NCBI GenBank assembly: GCA_008017155.1 | Contig: SSGX01000010.1 | Coordinates: 1 to 64,000 of the forward strand | Length of the DNA: 64,000 bases | Direction: 5' to 3' | Source: Neisseriales bacterium | GTDB lineage: Bacteria > Pseudomonadota > Gammaproteobacteria > Burkholderiales > UBA11063 | Part shown: positions 1-7,431 of the stretch, piece by piece | Position numbering within the stretch: the first letter of the stretch is position 1 | Layout of the letters: every line of letters starts with the position of its first letter | Notes under the pieces: model-generated | What the model saw: the letters and a program-made list of their open reading frames with translations, nothing else | Told to the model about the DNA's origin: nothing | The model's database searches: none | Made by a program: the position numbers and the translations under genes

Positions 1-163
1 ACTGTTTGGCTGTTGCCAAGTTTTGAAAAGTGGCTGAACCGACTACATATTCCAGCTTGTGATCGTTCCATTCCTCGTGGATTACTGCGATACATATACC
101 GCCATCGGATAGAACATGCTGCTGCAGGTTGTTGTTTGGGTTTTTGCTTGTTTGCCATTCCAT
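1..163 (-). CDS. Phage early hypothetical protein, 3' end off window
   Basis: The gene starts with ATG at 163 behind a good AGGAG ribosome site at 169-173 and reads leftward to the window edge without a stop, so only its first ~54 residues are visible. They begin MEWQTSKNPNNNLQ and include a short beta-rich stretch (GGICIAVIHEEW). I recognise no family. It is the last visible gene of the leftward early operon, downstream of the clamp-like gene. Confidence 0.6.
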   Translation of the reverse strand, partial: MEWQTSKNPNNNLQQHVLSDGGICIAVIHEEWNDHKLEYVVGSATFQNLATAKQ

Positions 164-246
164 ATGAACTCCTAAATTACTGATTTATTACCCTGAAATA
201 AAACTACCCCCAGATATTGGGGGTAGATTGTGGATAAGTATGTGGG

Positions 247-525
247 TTATTTTTTTATTGCTTCTGCAATTAGCTGAATAGTCTCTATCTCATCAACAAC
301 TTCTTTTGTATTGTCATTAATTATCATAGTGGCTTTTGCGATTTTCTTAAATACTGTTGCTGATAATCCATAAGCATCTTTGATATGTTTTTCAATATCT
401 TTACAGTCTTGTTTTAATTGCTCCATTGAACGTAAATTGGTAGAGTACTCCTCAACAGACTTTTTGACTTTATTTAATACTTCTTTATCATTATAAATTG
501 CAGTTAAAATTTCATTTGTTTTCAT
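247..525 (-). CDS. Small phage protein, possibly DsbA-type dsDNA-binding late-transcription factor
   Basis: A 92-residue, highly charged, almost entirely helical protein. Its second half (about residues 35-85: MEQLKQDCKDIEKHIKD, then a YGL..TVFKKIAK segment and an acidic EVVDEIE tail) resembles in layout the phage T4 DsbA family of small double-stranded-DNA-binding proteins, which bind late promoters. The similarity is judged by eye and is weak. The gene lies 12 bp downstream of the DnaN-like clamp gene in the same leftward operon. In T4, clamp and DsbA both act in late transcription, so the pairing is suggestive, but a generic coiled-coil protein is equally possible. Confidence 0.45.
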   Translation of the reverse strand: MKTNEILTAIYNDKEVLNKVKKSVEEYSTNLRSMEQLKQDCKDIEKHIKDAYGLSATVFKKIAKATMIINDNTKEVVDEIETIQLIAEAIKK

Positions 526-537
526 TATTAATCCCTG

Positions 538-1533
538 TTATACACGAAGAGGCATGACAACATACATAAGAGTATCCTTGTTTTTATTGCAATATTTACA
601 ATAGTTGTTAGGCATAATTACAATACTGTTATGTGCGTGATTTCCTGCATAAATAGTTAAACTATCTTTTATATTAAATTGTCTAGCATATGCCAATAAA
701 TGTTTTGAGTTTATATTTAGGCTTAATGTTGAATTAGATTCGACTGAATTGGCAGCTATAAATCCCAGGGCATTTACTTTTATACTTTTACTATCACAGT
801 CTATTGTGATACCAGATAGTTTATCTGTCATTTTGGCGGCTTGATATACAGCTTGTAGGTTAATAGATATTCTATTTTCTGGTAATTCAGGAATGACTCG
901 GCGAATATCTAAATCACTTTTGTGAATTTCAGAAGTTTGATATATAAGATTACCTTCTGATCCAAAATCAAATTCTGCATATGATGACTCAGGATCATTT
1001 GACCAATAATATGTAAACTCGTTTACTTTTAATGTTTTAGCAAATTTAACTAAAGCATAAGGTAAAAATATTTTCTTATCTTGATCTGTCATTTGTTCAA
1101 CCTTACCATATATTGCGGCGCGATAAGCATCAGTAGCCCAGTATGCAGTTATTTGATTTTGTTGGTTTATTGAAACATAGACTCCATTTAGAAATACCCG
1201 ACTATCATTTTGAGCTGATGAGAAACATACTTGATTAATGCAATCCATATTAATTTTTAATGAATTTGATGCAATGAGATTTTTCTCATTTAGTGGATAC
1301 GAGCAATATTTTTGGTTAATGTCAAATAATTTATATTCTTTTGATAAGCTCTTAGATATAAGAATGACTTCATGCTCTTTAACCTCTAATAAATCTATAT
1401 TAAACTTAATCATATCATTAAGTGGTTTAATATAGTTAAATCCAGTTTTATTAATAATCGATCGAGTTGTATATTGGATTGTTGGTTTACAGCTACTGGC
1501 TCCAAACAACGCGATTACACCATCACTAATCAT
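538..1533 (-). CDS. Divergent DNA polymerase III beta-like sliding clamp
   Basis: 331 residues, slightly shorter than bacterial DnaN (about 366). Two landmarks identify it. Around residues 105-140 it has the second-domain signature of beta clamps: a SSAQNDSRVFLNG segment followed by ATDAYR at 133-138, matching the family's 'D.RyyLNG ... ATDGHR'. The extreme C terminus YVVMPLRV matches the classical YVVMPMRL tail that forms part of the partner-binding pocket. Three clamp domains of about 110 residues would fit the length. Sliding clamps encircle DNA and tether polymerases. The gene sits in the leftward early operon with recT and an exonuclease, so it probably serves phage replication or recombination-coupled synthesis. 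The N-terminal domain is poorly conserved. Confidence 0.75.
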   Translation of the reverse strand: MISDGVIALFGASSCKPTIQYTTRSIINKTGFNYIKPLNDMIKFNIDLLEVKEHEVILISKSLSKEYKLFDINQKYCSYPLNEKNLIASNSLKINMDCINQVCFSSAQNDSRVFLNGVYVSINQQNQITAYWATDAYRAAIYGKVEQMTDQDKKIFLPYALVKFAKTLKVNEFTYYWSNDPESSYAEFDFGSEGNLIYQTSEIHKSDLDIRRVIPELPENRISINLQAVYQAAKMTDKLSGITIDCDSKSIKVNALGFIAANSVESNSTLSLNINSKHLLAYARQFNIKDSLTIYAGNHAHNSIVIMPNNYCKYCNKNKDTLMYVVMPLRV

Positions 1534-1543
1534 AATTTAATCC

Positions 1544-2710
1544 TTAAAAAGTTAATTCTTGAATGTTTAGATTGTATTTTTCTGCAACCATCTTCATGAT
1601 GTAGCGTATTCTTGATAATTTATCGCCGCTTATGCTAAAAGTTATAGCTTCGCTATCTGATTCCGATACAGATACATCAACGCACTTTTCGCTAATTTGT
1701 GATTTCTCATTCTGTTTCTCAGTAGGTTGAATATTAGGTACTTGCTGGGGTTTTTCGCTTTGCGAAGTTGATGATATTGCCTGCGTGCCTTCTGTACTTT
1801 TTGAATAATTATCTGTAGCCTCTGCTGTTTTTTCTTGTGCTTCAGTTTCAAGTTGTTTTTTCCTTTTGTATAATTCAATTACTTGCTCATCACTATATTG
1901 TGTGTGCGGTACCTGCGAATATTTAATATCATAACCGTATTCAAGATTTAATTTTTCAAGTAGCAGCTCACGATTGCGTATGTTTGCAGCTTCTAACGCT
2001 TTTGCATCGTCACTAGCTTTCTTTAACTGAGTTTGCAGATCAAATTGGGATTGAATGTCATCATTTAGTTTTTTACCTGTATAAGATACCTGCAAATATT
2101 CGTCTTTAACAATGATCTTTGCTAAATATTCCTGGGGTAAATTACTTGTAAGTTTCATTTCTTCAATTTGCTCGCTTACTTTTGCACGCTTTTCTTCTCT
2201 ACGCAACCGCTCGACTTCAGCTCTTTTAGCTGCGTTATCAGCAAAAACTTTATTAAGATGAGCTTCTATTAGCTTCTCATCAGCAATTAATTTTTTCAAT
2301 GATTCATTAATTGGGCGCGTAAGTTTTAGCCTATATTCGGCAAAGTCTCTAAACCATTTTTTCAATGATTTCTCGATATCATCATCACCCGATGATTTAA
2401 CGCATTCGTCAATATAGTTAATCGCTGCGGGAACGTCAATCTTAATTTCCGCACCGATTGCTATAACCAACTTAGTTACATCGGACAATACAGTTATCTC
2501 AGTTTTACTTTCCGAATTAATCACATTGTTAGTTGAAAAGTCTTCGGTAAGGAAGTTTTCGTGGCAGATATAATCCAAATTGTCAAATGATACCCTGTAT
2601 TTACCGCTAGAATCTCGCTCACTATTAATGAATCCAGTTACACCATGGCGAGCATCTTTAATCTCTGGGTGGTTAAATTTAACCGGGGTCTTTAATTCAA
2701 AAATTCTCAT
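1544..2710 (-). CDS. Phage early protein with long coiled coil (DUF1351-like?)
   Basis: 388 residues. The first ~70 look like a small beta-rich domain (MRIFELKTPVKFNHPEIKDA...). Residues ~75-260 are charged and helical with EKLIEAHLNKVFADN and RAEVERLRREEKRAK, a likely coiled coil. A low-complexity Ser/Thr/Gln/Glu linker follows (~290-350), and the C terminus ends with a compact segment SGDKLSRIRYIMKMV. Architecture and position beside RecT resemble DUF1351-type phage proteins, which occur with RecT-like annealases and have no settled function. That family call is tentative. It starts 11 bp upstream of a rho-independent-like hairpin that separates it from recT, so its expression may be attenuated. 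Confidence 0.6.
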   Translation of the reverse strand: MRIFELKTPVKFNHPEIKDARHGVTGFINSERDSSGKYRVSFDNLDYICHENFLTEDFSTNNVINSESKTEITVLSDVTKLVIAIGAEIKIDVPAAINYIDECVKSSGDDDIEKSLKKWFRDFAEYRLKLTRPINESLKKLIADEKLIEAHLNKVFADNAAKRAEVERLRREEKRAKVSEQIEEMKLTSNLPQEYLAKIIVKDEYLQVSYTGKKLNDDIQSQFDLQTQLKKASDDAKALEAANIRNRELLLEKLNLEYGYDIKYSQVPHTQYSDEQVIELYKRKKQLETEAQEKTAEATDNYSKSTEGTQAISSTSQSEKPQQVPNIQPTEKQNEKSQISEKCVDVSVSESDSEAITFSISGDKLSRIRYIMKMVAEKYNLNIQELTF

Positions 2711-2724
2711 CTCTATAACTCCAA

Positions 2725-2748
2725 TAAAAAGCCCCCAATTAAGGGGGC
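2725..2748 (-). terminator. Intrinsic terminator or attenuator after recT
   Basis: On the minus strand a perfect 6-bp G/C stem (GCCCCC at 2731-2736 with GGGGGC at 2743-2748, loop 6 nt) is followed by five to six T residues. It lies between recT and the next leftward gene, so it probably lowers read-through into the coiled-coil protein, clamp and DsbA-like genes unless an antitermination system operates. Confidence 0.8.
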
Positions 2749-2763
2749 AAAGGGGATTTTTTA

Positions 2764-3825
2764 TTATGGTTTTGGAATGTCTCTTAATTCAGCTACAGAT
2801 AAGCCACTTTCCACCGCTTCAGCTGCTTCCTCATGTGTGATTGGCGGCTCTAAATATTCACCAGTGATAGGGCATGATATTCCGGATTTGTTGATTTGCC
2901 TATTTTCATCTTCTGGATCAGTTTTTTCTGTAGCAGATATGAAAGAGGTAGGTCGACTTTTATTATCTTGGCTTGGGTCATTCAATTGAGTAACATTTTT
3001 ACGGGGAGTATCTTGGTAATATTGATCAACACTTTCAATAATTGATTCAACCTCTTCAACCAGTGGTAGCTGTTTTGCCAATCTACGAATTGCTGTTTTT
3101 TTAGCCATTTCCTCCCAATGATCTTTCCATATTCCAACTACTTCACCAACAGGATTACCAGTTGCATCAGTTTTATATCTATTGGCAGCTTTATCCCATT
3201 CTTGTTTAAAACCTGATTTGCTGCTTCTGGTAATCTTATTAATTTCTGCAATTCTCATTACTACACGATCAACAACTTGACCATCTTTACGAGCAACTGC
3301 ATATACTGCTAATGGTTTTGCTGTGTCATCAAGCTCTAATGATGGCTTATGTATTAATTTTGGATTATCTCCTTGCTCCCATTCAAAATAATCATTTGAG
3401 TAAACTATTTGAGCCTCAAGGAGCATTCCAGTAAATTCGTAAACTTTTTCACGAATTCCTAGAACCATTGGGAAATATTGAACAGTTTTAATTTTTACTT
3501 TTTTACCGTTTATATCTTCCTGATTCTGATTAAATAGCACCAAAGCCGAACGTTTACCGTCAATCACCAGTCCATCGTGCGCCGCTTGGAACAGAGACAT
3601 AAACAGAGATTGTTTACCCTCTTTAGTTTTGAATTCTCCATTGGGTAGAATTAAATCACCCAAAATATCGGGGTTTTTAACCGTCATTAACCTGAAGTTT
3701 GACTTGAATTTATCAAAAGCTTTTTGGGTTTTAAATACCTCTCGAAACCCAGCCTGTTCTTTAGATATAGTTGCAATAATCATTTCAGCTTGATTGCTAG
3801 ACGCTGCTTGTACTTGTGTAGTCAT
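2764..3825 (-). CDS. recT: RecT-family single-strand annealing protein
   Basis: 353 residues. RecT-type annealases bind ssDNA produced by a partner exonuclease and promote strand annealing for phage recombination. The N-terminal two thirds shows the family pattern: SLFMSLFQAAHDGLVIDGK around 75-95, the QYFPMVLGIREKVYEF core, VVDRVVMRIAEINKITRSS, and the conserved WKDHWEEMAKKTAIRRLAKQLP around 235-255. The C-terminal ~90 residues are a Ser/Asp/Glu-rich tail with a late PITGEYLEPPITHEEA segment. It is preceded by an exonuclease gene three genes upstream, giving a RecET-like pair. Start ATG at 3825 is only 1 bp from the previous stop, so it is translationally linked. Confidence 0.92.
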   Translation of the reverse strand: MTTQVQAASSNQAEMIIATISKEQAGFREVFKTQKAFDKFKSNFRLMTVKNPDILGDLILPNGEFKTKEGKQSLFMSLFQAAHDGLVIDGKRSALVLFNQNQEDINGKKVKIKTVQYFPMVLGIREKVYEFTGMLLEAQIVYSNDYFEWEQGDNPKLIHKPSLELDDTAKPLAVYAVARKDGQVVDRVVMRIAEINKITRSSKSGFKQEWDKAANRYKTDATGNPVGEVVGIWKDHWEEMAKKTAIRRLAKQLPLVEEVESIIESVDQYYQDTPRKNVTQLNDPSQDNKSRPTSFISATEKTDPEDENRQINKSGISCPITGEYLEPPITHEEAAEAVESGLSVAELRDIPKP

Positions 3826-3826
3826 T

Positions 3827-4426
3827 TTATATACTCCAATCTATTTCTAAATTATTTTGCTTACACTCAAAGATGTATAGAAGTTTGTCTATTTGATCGT
3901 CAATTGCTGCTTCCCATGCTGCTTCCCTTGCTGCTGCCCATGCTGCTTCCCTTGCTGCTTCCCTTGCTGCTTCCCATGCTGCTTCCCTTGCTGCTGCCCA
4001 TGCTGCCCATGCTGCCCATGCTGCTTCCCTTTCTGCTGCCCATGCTGCCCATGCTGCTTCCCTTGCTGCTGCCCATGATGCAAATGCTGCCCATGCTGCT
4101 GCCTTTGCTGCTTCCAATTCTTTATCTGTGGCTTGTCCTAACGCATATCTTTCTGCAACGTAAAGAGCATTAATTGAACGCTTATCGGTCAGCAAGTGCT
4201 GAACTCTTTTTGTGCACCACACCGCAAATAATCGTAATTCTTGATCGTTAAGAAAGTCATTACGTAACAAAGTCCATTGTATATCATTTTTTAATTTTAC
4301 TTTGCAGCGATATTCTTTAATGAAGTTCACTATCGTGTCATTATAATCATTTGGCATACCTATATCCACTGGATCATAGCAAGGTTTAGGTGAAAAATTC
4401 ATTATTTGTTGATATGTTATGTTCAT
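3827..4426 (-). CDS. Phage protein with Ala/Trp-rich helical repeat
   Basis: 199 residues. The N-terminal ~110 are ordinary, with a QHLLTDKRSINALYVAERYALGQATDKEL helical hairpin. Residues ~115-180 are an extreme repeat of AAWAA, AAREAAW and AAWEAA units, expected to form one long amphipathic or stacked Ala/Trp/Arg helix. The C terminus (IDDQIDKLLYIFECK) returns to normal composition. Similar Ala-Trp-Arg repeats are seen in some phage and bacterial proteins of unknown role. It overlaps the upstream gene by one base and is 1 bp from recT, so it belongs to the recombination operon. The repeat number is probably variable. Confidence 0.75.
   Translation of the reverse strand: MNITYQQIMNFSPKPCYDPVDIGMPNDYNDTIVNFIKEYRCKVKLKNDIQWTLLRNDFLNDQELRLFAVWCTKRVQHLLTDKRSINALYVAERYALGQATDKELEAAKAAAWAAFASWAAAREAAWAAWAAEREAAWAAWAAWAAAREAAWEAAREAAREAAWAAAREAAWEAAIDDQIDKLLYIFECKQNNLEIDWSI
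3904..4110. repeat. In-gene tandem repeat of 15-nt class (GCTGCTTCCCTTGCT-like)
   Basis: The plus strand contains about a dozen variants of GCTGCTTCCCTTGCT and GCTGCCCATGCT, coding AAWEA/AAREA units on the minus strand. No stop codons arise in several other frames, which creates long spurious open frames rich in Cys/Pro, Leu/Pro or Gln/His. Units differ by whole codons, consistent with slippage expansion. Confidence 0.85.
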
Positions 4427-4725
4427 TATTTTTCCTCAATATATTTAGTATATTTCTCAAGTTGCCAAGGGTTTAAATTCAATGACATCTTACGAGAGTT
4501 GTTTGCCTTCCACTGATTAGTATTAATCGCTGTTTGTAAGCGGTTAATCGCCGTATGAACGACTTTAAACCCTAAATCATAGTAATACTCATCATCTTTC
4601 AAATAAGAATGTCTAGTCAAATGTCTGCCGTAATAATAAATCAATTTATACTTAAATCCTGCCCCAATTAATTTATCATGCAATTTTTTATGATCTTCGT
4701 TGATAAAGTTTATTTGTGTACTCAT
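4426..4725 (-). CDS. Phage hypothetical protein, 99 aa
   Basis: A small basic protein beginning MSTQINFINEDHKKLHDKLI, with tyrosine-rich YKLIYYYGRH in the middle and a Trp/Asn-rich segment near the end. No motif or family is recognised. Start and stop overlap the neighbouring genes by a base or a few bases (ATGA-type junction with the exonuclease), so it is translated as part of the exonuclease-recT unit and may be an accessory to that pair. Confidence 0.65.
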   Translation of the reverse strand: MSTQINFINEDHKKLHDKLIGAGFKYKLIYYYGRHLTRHSYLKDDEYYYDLGFKVVHTAINRLQTAINTNQWKANNSRKMSLNLNPWQLEKYTKYIEEK

Positions 4726-5519
4726 TTTGATACTCCAAAAAATTGATTATAGTTAGATAAAATTTGATTTTCTTGCCATTCTGGGGCGGTTAGAATTGAT
4801 AACGGCTTATCTCTCGCCCAGTCGTTAGTTTCAAGATTGCGTTTGTATATTTCACATCCGCGCTCAATCTCAAGCATCCCTAACTGGATAACTTGATCGC
4901 TGCATTCAAATGCAAATATCTCACCTGTTTTAGTTGAAACAGCCACATAATAAGCTCGAGGTAGATACGATAATTTATCTGCTATCTTAATCCCATTTGC
5001 ATAGCTTGCAGCTTGAATATGATAGTCATAGTTGAAGCAGTCTTTGATAAATTCATCCCTTGTGACGGCTTTTGTTGATTTTAAATCAATAAAAAATCCA
5101 GCCTTTCGGTTTAAGTAATCGGTCTTCATACGCCAATCAATGCCAGCGTATGAGTAAAAAATCATATCCTGCTTGGTACACGTTGCAGTAATCTCGCCGA
5201 AGGTTAAGCCGCCAAAAAAGCTATCTTCCATTTTATAGTTATTTAAACTCTCCATCCAAATGTCAATTTGGCGTTTCCAGTTTTCGGTAATATATCCTTC
5301 AACTGAAGTTGTTTTTGTGTTCTTAACTTCAAGTTTTGCATATGCTTCTGGGTCAGTCAGAGCAAGATCAAGACAAGTACCCAAATTTTTACTTGGGGTA
5401 GGTTTATCTTGTTTTATAAATAAAACATGCTCTAAGTAAAACTGCCGCGGATTTTCCAGCAGCAGTTTAAGTTTTGATTGACTCATTGCAGGGTGACTAT
5501 GATATTCCGCTTCGGTCAT
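4722..5519 (-). CDS. RecE/Exo VIII-type exonuclease (PD-(D/E)XK)
   Basis: 265 residues, the size of the Exo VIII catalytic domain. It opens with the family N-terminus EAEYHSHPAMSQSKLK ...NPRQFYLEHV. The nuclease core is visible: DWRMKTDYLNR then IDLKSTKAV (the D...D-x-LK catalytic pair, about residues 128-155), and YHIQAASYANG giving the QxxxY motif. It would resect dsDNA 5'->3' to feed the RecT annealase encoded downstream. It overlaps the following gene by 4 bp and the preceding AP2-like gene by 4 bp. A PDDEXK_1-type nuclease is the most likely Pfam assignment. Confidence 0.85.
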   Translation of the reverse strand: MTEAEYHSHPAMSQSKLKLLLENPRQFYLEHVLFIKQDKPTPSKNLGTCLDLALTDPEAYAKLEVKNTKTTSVEGYITENWKRQIDIWMESLNNYKMEDSFFGGLTFGEITATCTKQDMIFYSYAGIDWRMKTDYLNRKAGFFIDLKSTKAVTRDEFIKDCFNYDYHIQAASYANGIKIADKLSYLPRAYYVAVSTKTGEIFAFECSDQVIQLGMLEIERGCEIYKRNLETNDWARDKPLSILTAPEWQENQILSNYNQFFGVSK

Positions 5520-5731
5520 TTTTTAGCTCTCCTCATAATTTCTTTAGCTTCGGCAAGTGTTTTGGCTTTCCCGATGTACTTACTTTTCTTAAACACCTGC
5601 CAACCTTTATATACTGAGTTCCAGTTAATGCCAACAATTCCAGATTGTGGAATAGGCTCATCTGGCTGTCTAACGCTTGGGGGTCTAGCGTAGTTTTTAC
5701 ATATTAAATAATTCAGCGCTTCCATTTTCAA
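5516..5731 (-). CDS. Small AP2-like DNA-binding domain protein
   Basis: 71 residues. The segment SGIVGINWNSVYKGWQVF..KYIGKAKTLAEAKE is the compact three-strand-plus-helix pattern of AP2/integrase-DNA-binding-type domains found in phage HNH and single-domain proteins. It contains little else. It overlaps both neighbours (35 bp with the 62-aa gene, 4 bp with the exonuclease). A role in DNA binding is inferred only from the domain. Confidence 0.6.
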   Translation of the reverse strand: MKMEALNYLICKNYARPPSVRQPDEPIPQSGIVGINWNSVYKGWQVFKKSKYIGKAKTLAEAKEIMRRAKK

Positions 5732-5885
5732 GCCTTTCTTTTAATTTATTTCTTAATGATTCTGGAATACGGGTAACATAAAGACCTTCACGCTTTGCTT
5801 CTTCATCTTCTTTCTGTTCTGTTTCTCTGTCCCATTGTTCGCGCTGTTCCCACTCGTCTAGTTCACGAAATGGTATTAAGATCAT
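5697..5885 (-). CDS. Phage hypothetical protein, 62 aa, charged
   Basis: Very charged small helical protein (ELDEWEQREQWDRETEQKEDEEAK) ending in a RIPESLRNKLKERL helix that could be a ribbon-helix-helix-like or simple amphipathic helix. No family is recognised. Its ATG overlaps the stop of the 30-aa upstream ORF in an ATGA junction, which supports both being translated. Confidence 0.55.
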   Translation of the reverse strand: MILIPFRELDEWEQREQWDRETEQKEDEEAKREGLYVTRIPESLRNKLKERLENGSAELFNM

Positions 5886-5974
5886 GATTTAAAATCTCCA
5901 TCCTCATTTAAACAATCATAATTAATCGCTAATGCTGATATCGCAACGATTATCCCTAATATAAGCATTTTCAT
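5882..5974 (-). CDS. Small single-span membrane protein, 30 aa
   Basis: Short ORF starting MKMLILGIIVAISALAI, one hydrophobic segment followed by an acidic tail. A TTGGAGAT ribosome site lies just upstream of ATG at 5974, and its stop overlaps the start of the next gene (ATGA), a pattern shared by the whole operon. This context, rather than homology, is the reason to call it. Confidence 0.6.
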   Translation of the reverse strand: MKMLILGIIVAISALAINYDCLNEDGDFKS

Positions 5975-5997
5975 ATCTCCAATAAAAAACCAATTAT

Positions 5998-6495
5998 TTA
6001 GCTGGCTTGCTTTGATAGTTGAATTAGCATATTTGCAATGAGTTCCATTTCTGGATTGCGAAAGAATGTGTTACCGTAGGATCTTGGTTGTCTGTAATGA
6101 TGACGGTTTCTTAAAATATGCTCATCACAGGCTTTTGCCGTTAAAAATGCATTTTGTTCTTTTGGTTCAAAATTGTATTCATAAAATTTACATCCCATAT
6201 CTTCTAGCCAACCAACTCGCTCATCTGTATCAAGACTCTGCCATTCTTCGGGTAGGTCACCCTCAAAGTAGTTTTCTGCCCAATCGAATAAATCTTCTGT
6301 CGTGTCTGCAACTACTGATGATTCAAATACCCAATCACCACCTTCACCACAACCAATATAAGCAGGAACTTTTTCCTGTGTCTGAACAGTAAAATACACA
6401 GGCATTGCTTGCGATCTATTATTTTGAGTTGTGTATTCTTTAGCCAGCTTAAGTAAAGCATCAACTATTTTATCTGGTAAAGTAATTGTTTTCAT
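5998..6495 (-). CDS. Phage hypothetical protein, 165 aa, acidic
   Basis: An acidic protein. Residues ~30-100 carry aromatic-rich segments (PVYFTVQTQEKVPAYIG, DWVFESSVV, LFDWAENYFEG, EEWQSL). The C-terminal third is basic and histidine-rich (HILRNRHHYRQPRSYG). No family is recognised. It is the second gene of the leftward early operon with a GGAGAT ribosome site before ATG 6495. An anti-restriction or anti-host role would be speculation. Confidence 0.6.
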   Translation of the reverse strand: MKTITLPDKIVDALLKLAKEYTTQNNRSQAMPVYFTVQTQEKVPAYIGCGEGGDWVFESSVVADTTEDLFDWAENYFEGDLPEEWQSLDTDERVGWLEDMGCKFYEYNFEPKEQNAFLTAKACDEHILRNRHHYRQPRSYGNTFFRNPEMELIANMLIQLSKQAS

Positions 6496-6605
6496 ATAGA
6501 TATCTCCAATAAATTATTTAATGAAGCAGCCGTTACTTGTATATATTTTTAATTTGTTAGATTAATTTAGCTGCTTCATTAACGCCACTCATAGAATGGC
6601 TGTTG

Positions 6606-6785
6606 TTATCTGCTCTTCCGGGATTCCAGAAACTCAATTAACTTGGGGTTATCGGCGTTCCAGACGTACGGTGTTCGGCGGTCATCATCTGGCGGTGGAA
6701 TAACACCATCTTTACGCAATCGCCAAAATGTCGGCGCGCTTATATTTGCCATTGCCATAATTTGGCTTTGGGTGTATTCTTTCAA
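6606..6785 (-). CDS. AlpA/Xis-like small HTH protein (TTG start)
   Basis: 59 residues read from a TTG codon at 6785 that has an AGGAG site 6 nt upstream. The internal ATGs (MAMANIS) lack such a site and would cut off the first helix. The sequence KEYTQSQIMAMANISAP then TFWRLRKDG.IPPP with a DDDRRTPYVWN wing is the winged-helix pattern of AlpA/excisionase-type phage regulators. It is the first gene of the leftward early transcript and could act as excisionase or early regulator. Confidence 0.75.
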   Translation of the reverse strand: MKEYTQSQIMAMANISAPTFWRLRKDGVIPPPDDDRRTPYVWNADNPKLIEFLESRKSR

Positions 6786-7144
6786 TTTCTGCTCCTTTGG
6801 TTAAATCGGTGATGTGCCCTTAGTGATGTATAATTATGTTTACCACAACAATAATTTATTCAAGAAAGACACATCATGGAATCAACTAATATCTACCCAA
6901 AATGTAAAGATAGTAGAAACTATTATTTTCATTAACATATAAACAGACTGACTCAATTTGCTTATATGTCACCTCTCTAAACGAAAGGTAAGCCACGTTA
7001 CTTAGCAAACGAAGCTCTATTTAAGATCTACCCGGCTGGTTACGGTGAGTGGGTGGCTCCCAGTCTTGCACAGTTTTTTGGCTAACAACTTCATGGGTTC
7101 GTTCCCAAGATGAAATTTGGTTAATAACTTTATTTCATACCGGT
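6786..7144. other. Leader of the leftward early operon
   Basis: About 360 bases between the leftward promoter and the first convincing gene. On the minus strand it holds only tiny ORFs (for example 25 codons at 7017-7094, beginning MKLLAKKLCK, with a weak ribosome site). On the plus strand a 19-codon ORF starts at 6874. None is convincing. The length would suit an antitermination site or leader regulation, but I can point to no defined element. Confidence 0.4.
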
Positions 7145-7174
7145 ATTATTACAAAAACGTAATATAAACGTCAA
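7145..7174 (-). promoter_or_regulatory. Leftward early promoter (pL-like)
   Basis: Minus-strand -35 TTGACG (7169-7174), 18-bp spacer and -10 AATAAT (7145-7150), each 5 of 6 to consensus. One operator copy covers the spacer/-10 and another lies just upstream of the -35. It should drive the HTH-exonuclease-recT-clamp operon and be shut off by the repressor. Confidence 0.75.
7147..7164. promoter_or_regulatory. Repressor operator, left copy 1
   Basis: TATTACA-AAAA-CGTAATA: 13 of 14 half-site bases match the consensus TATTACA-N4-TGTAATA derived from the four copies in this window. It overlaps the -10 and spacer of the leftward promoter. Confidence 0.8.
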
Positions 7175-7180
7175 GATAAA

Positions 7181-7198
7181 TAATACAAAATTGTAATA
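7181..7198. promoter_or_regulatory. Repressor operator, left copy 2
   Basis: TAATACA-AAAT-TGTAATA: 13 of 14 half-site bases match the same consensus. It lies directly upstream of the leftward -35 element, 34 bp centre-to-centre from copy 1. Confidence 0.8.
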
Positions 7199-7340
7199 TA
7201 TTTATTCCGCACCGCACAAAGTAACTGATCTAATTAGCTGAGGTGTTGATTTATTTTTATTGGGGAGTGTGAGTTTTGTATCGCTGTGTTACGATTTGTT
7301 ACGTTGGCATCATAAATTTAGGGATTTACCGCAATGCAAA

Positions 7341-7370
7341 TTGACCTACATATATGCATACATATATAAT
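7341..7370 (+). promoter_or_regulatory. Promoter of the Xre-ImmA/PIN unit
   Basis: -35 TTGACC (7341-7346), 18-bp spacer, -10 TATAAT (7365-7370). The spacer contains TATGCATA, a perfect palindrome that could be an autoregulatory site for the downstream HTH protein. Confidence 0.7.
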
Positions 7371-7431
7371 GTGGGAAGGATATTATAACCAAAAATTAAT
7401 TTAAACTTTTTATGATAAAAGCAGCATCAAA

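Noticed and set aside
3724..4173. Long open frames rich in Leu/Pro, Cys/Pro, Gln/His or Gly/Ser across the Ala-Trp repeat
   Set aside because: They arise because the 15-nt repeat lacks stops in several frames. Only the minus-strand frame with normal flanking sequence and operon junctions is convincing.
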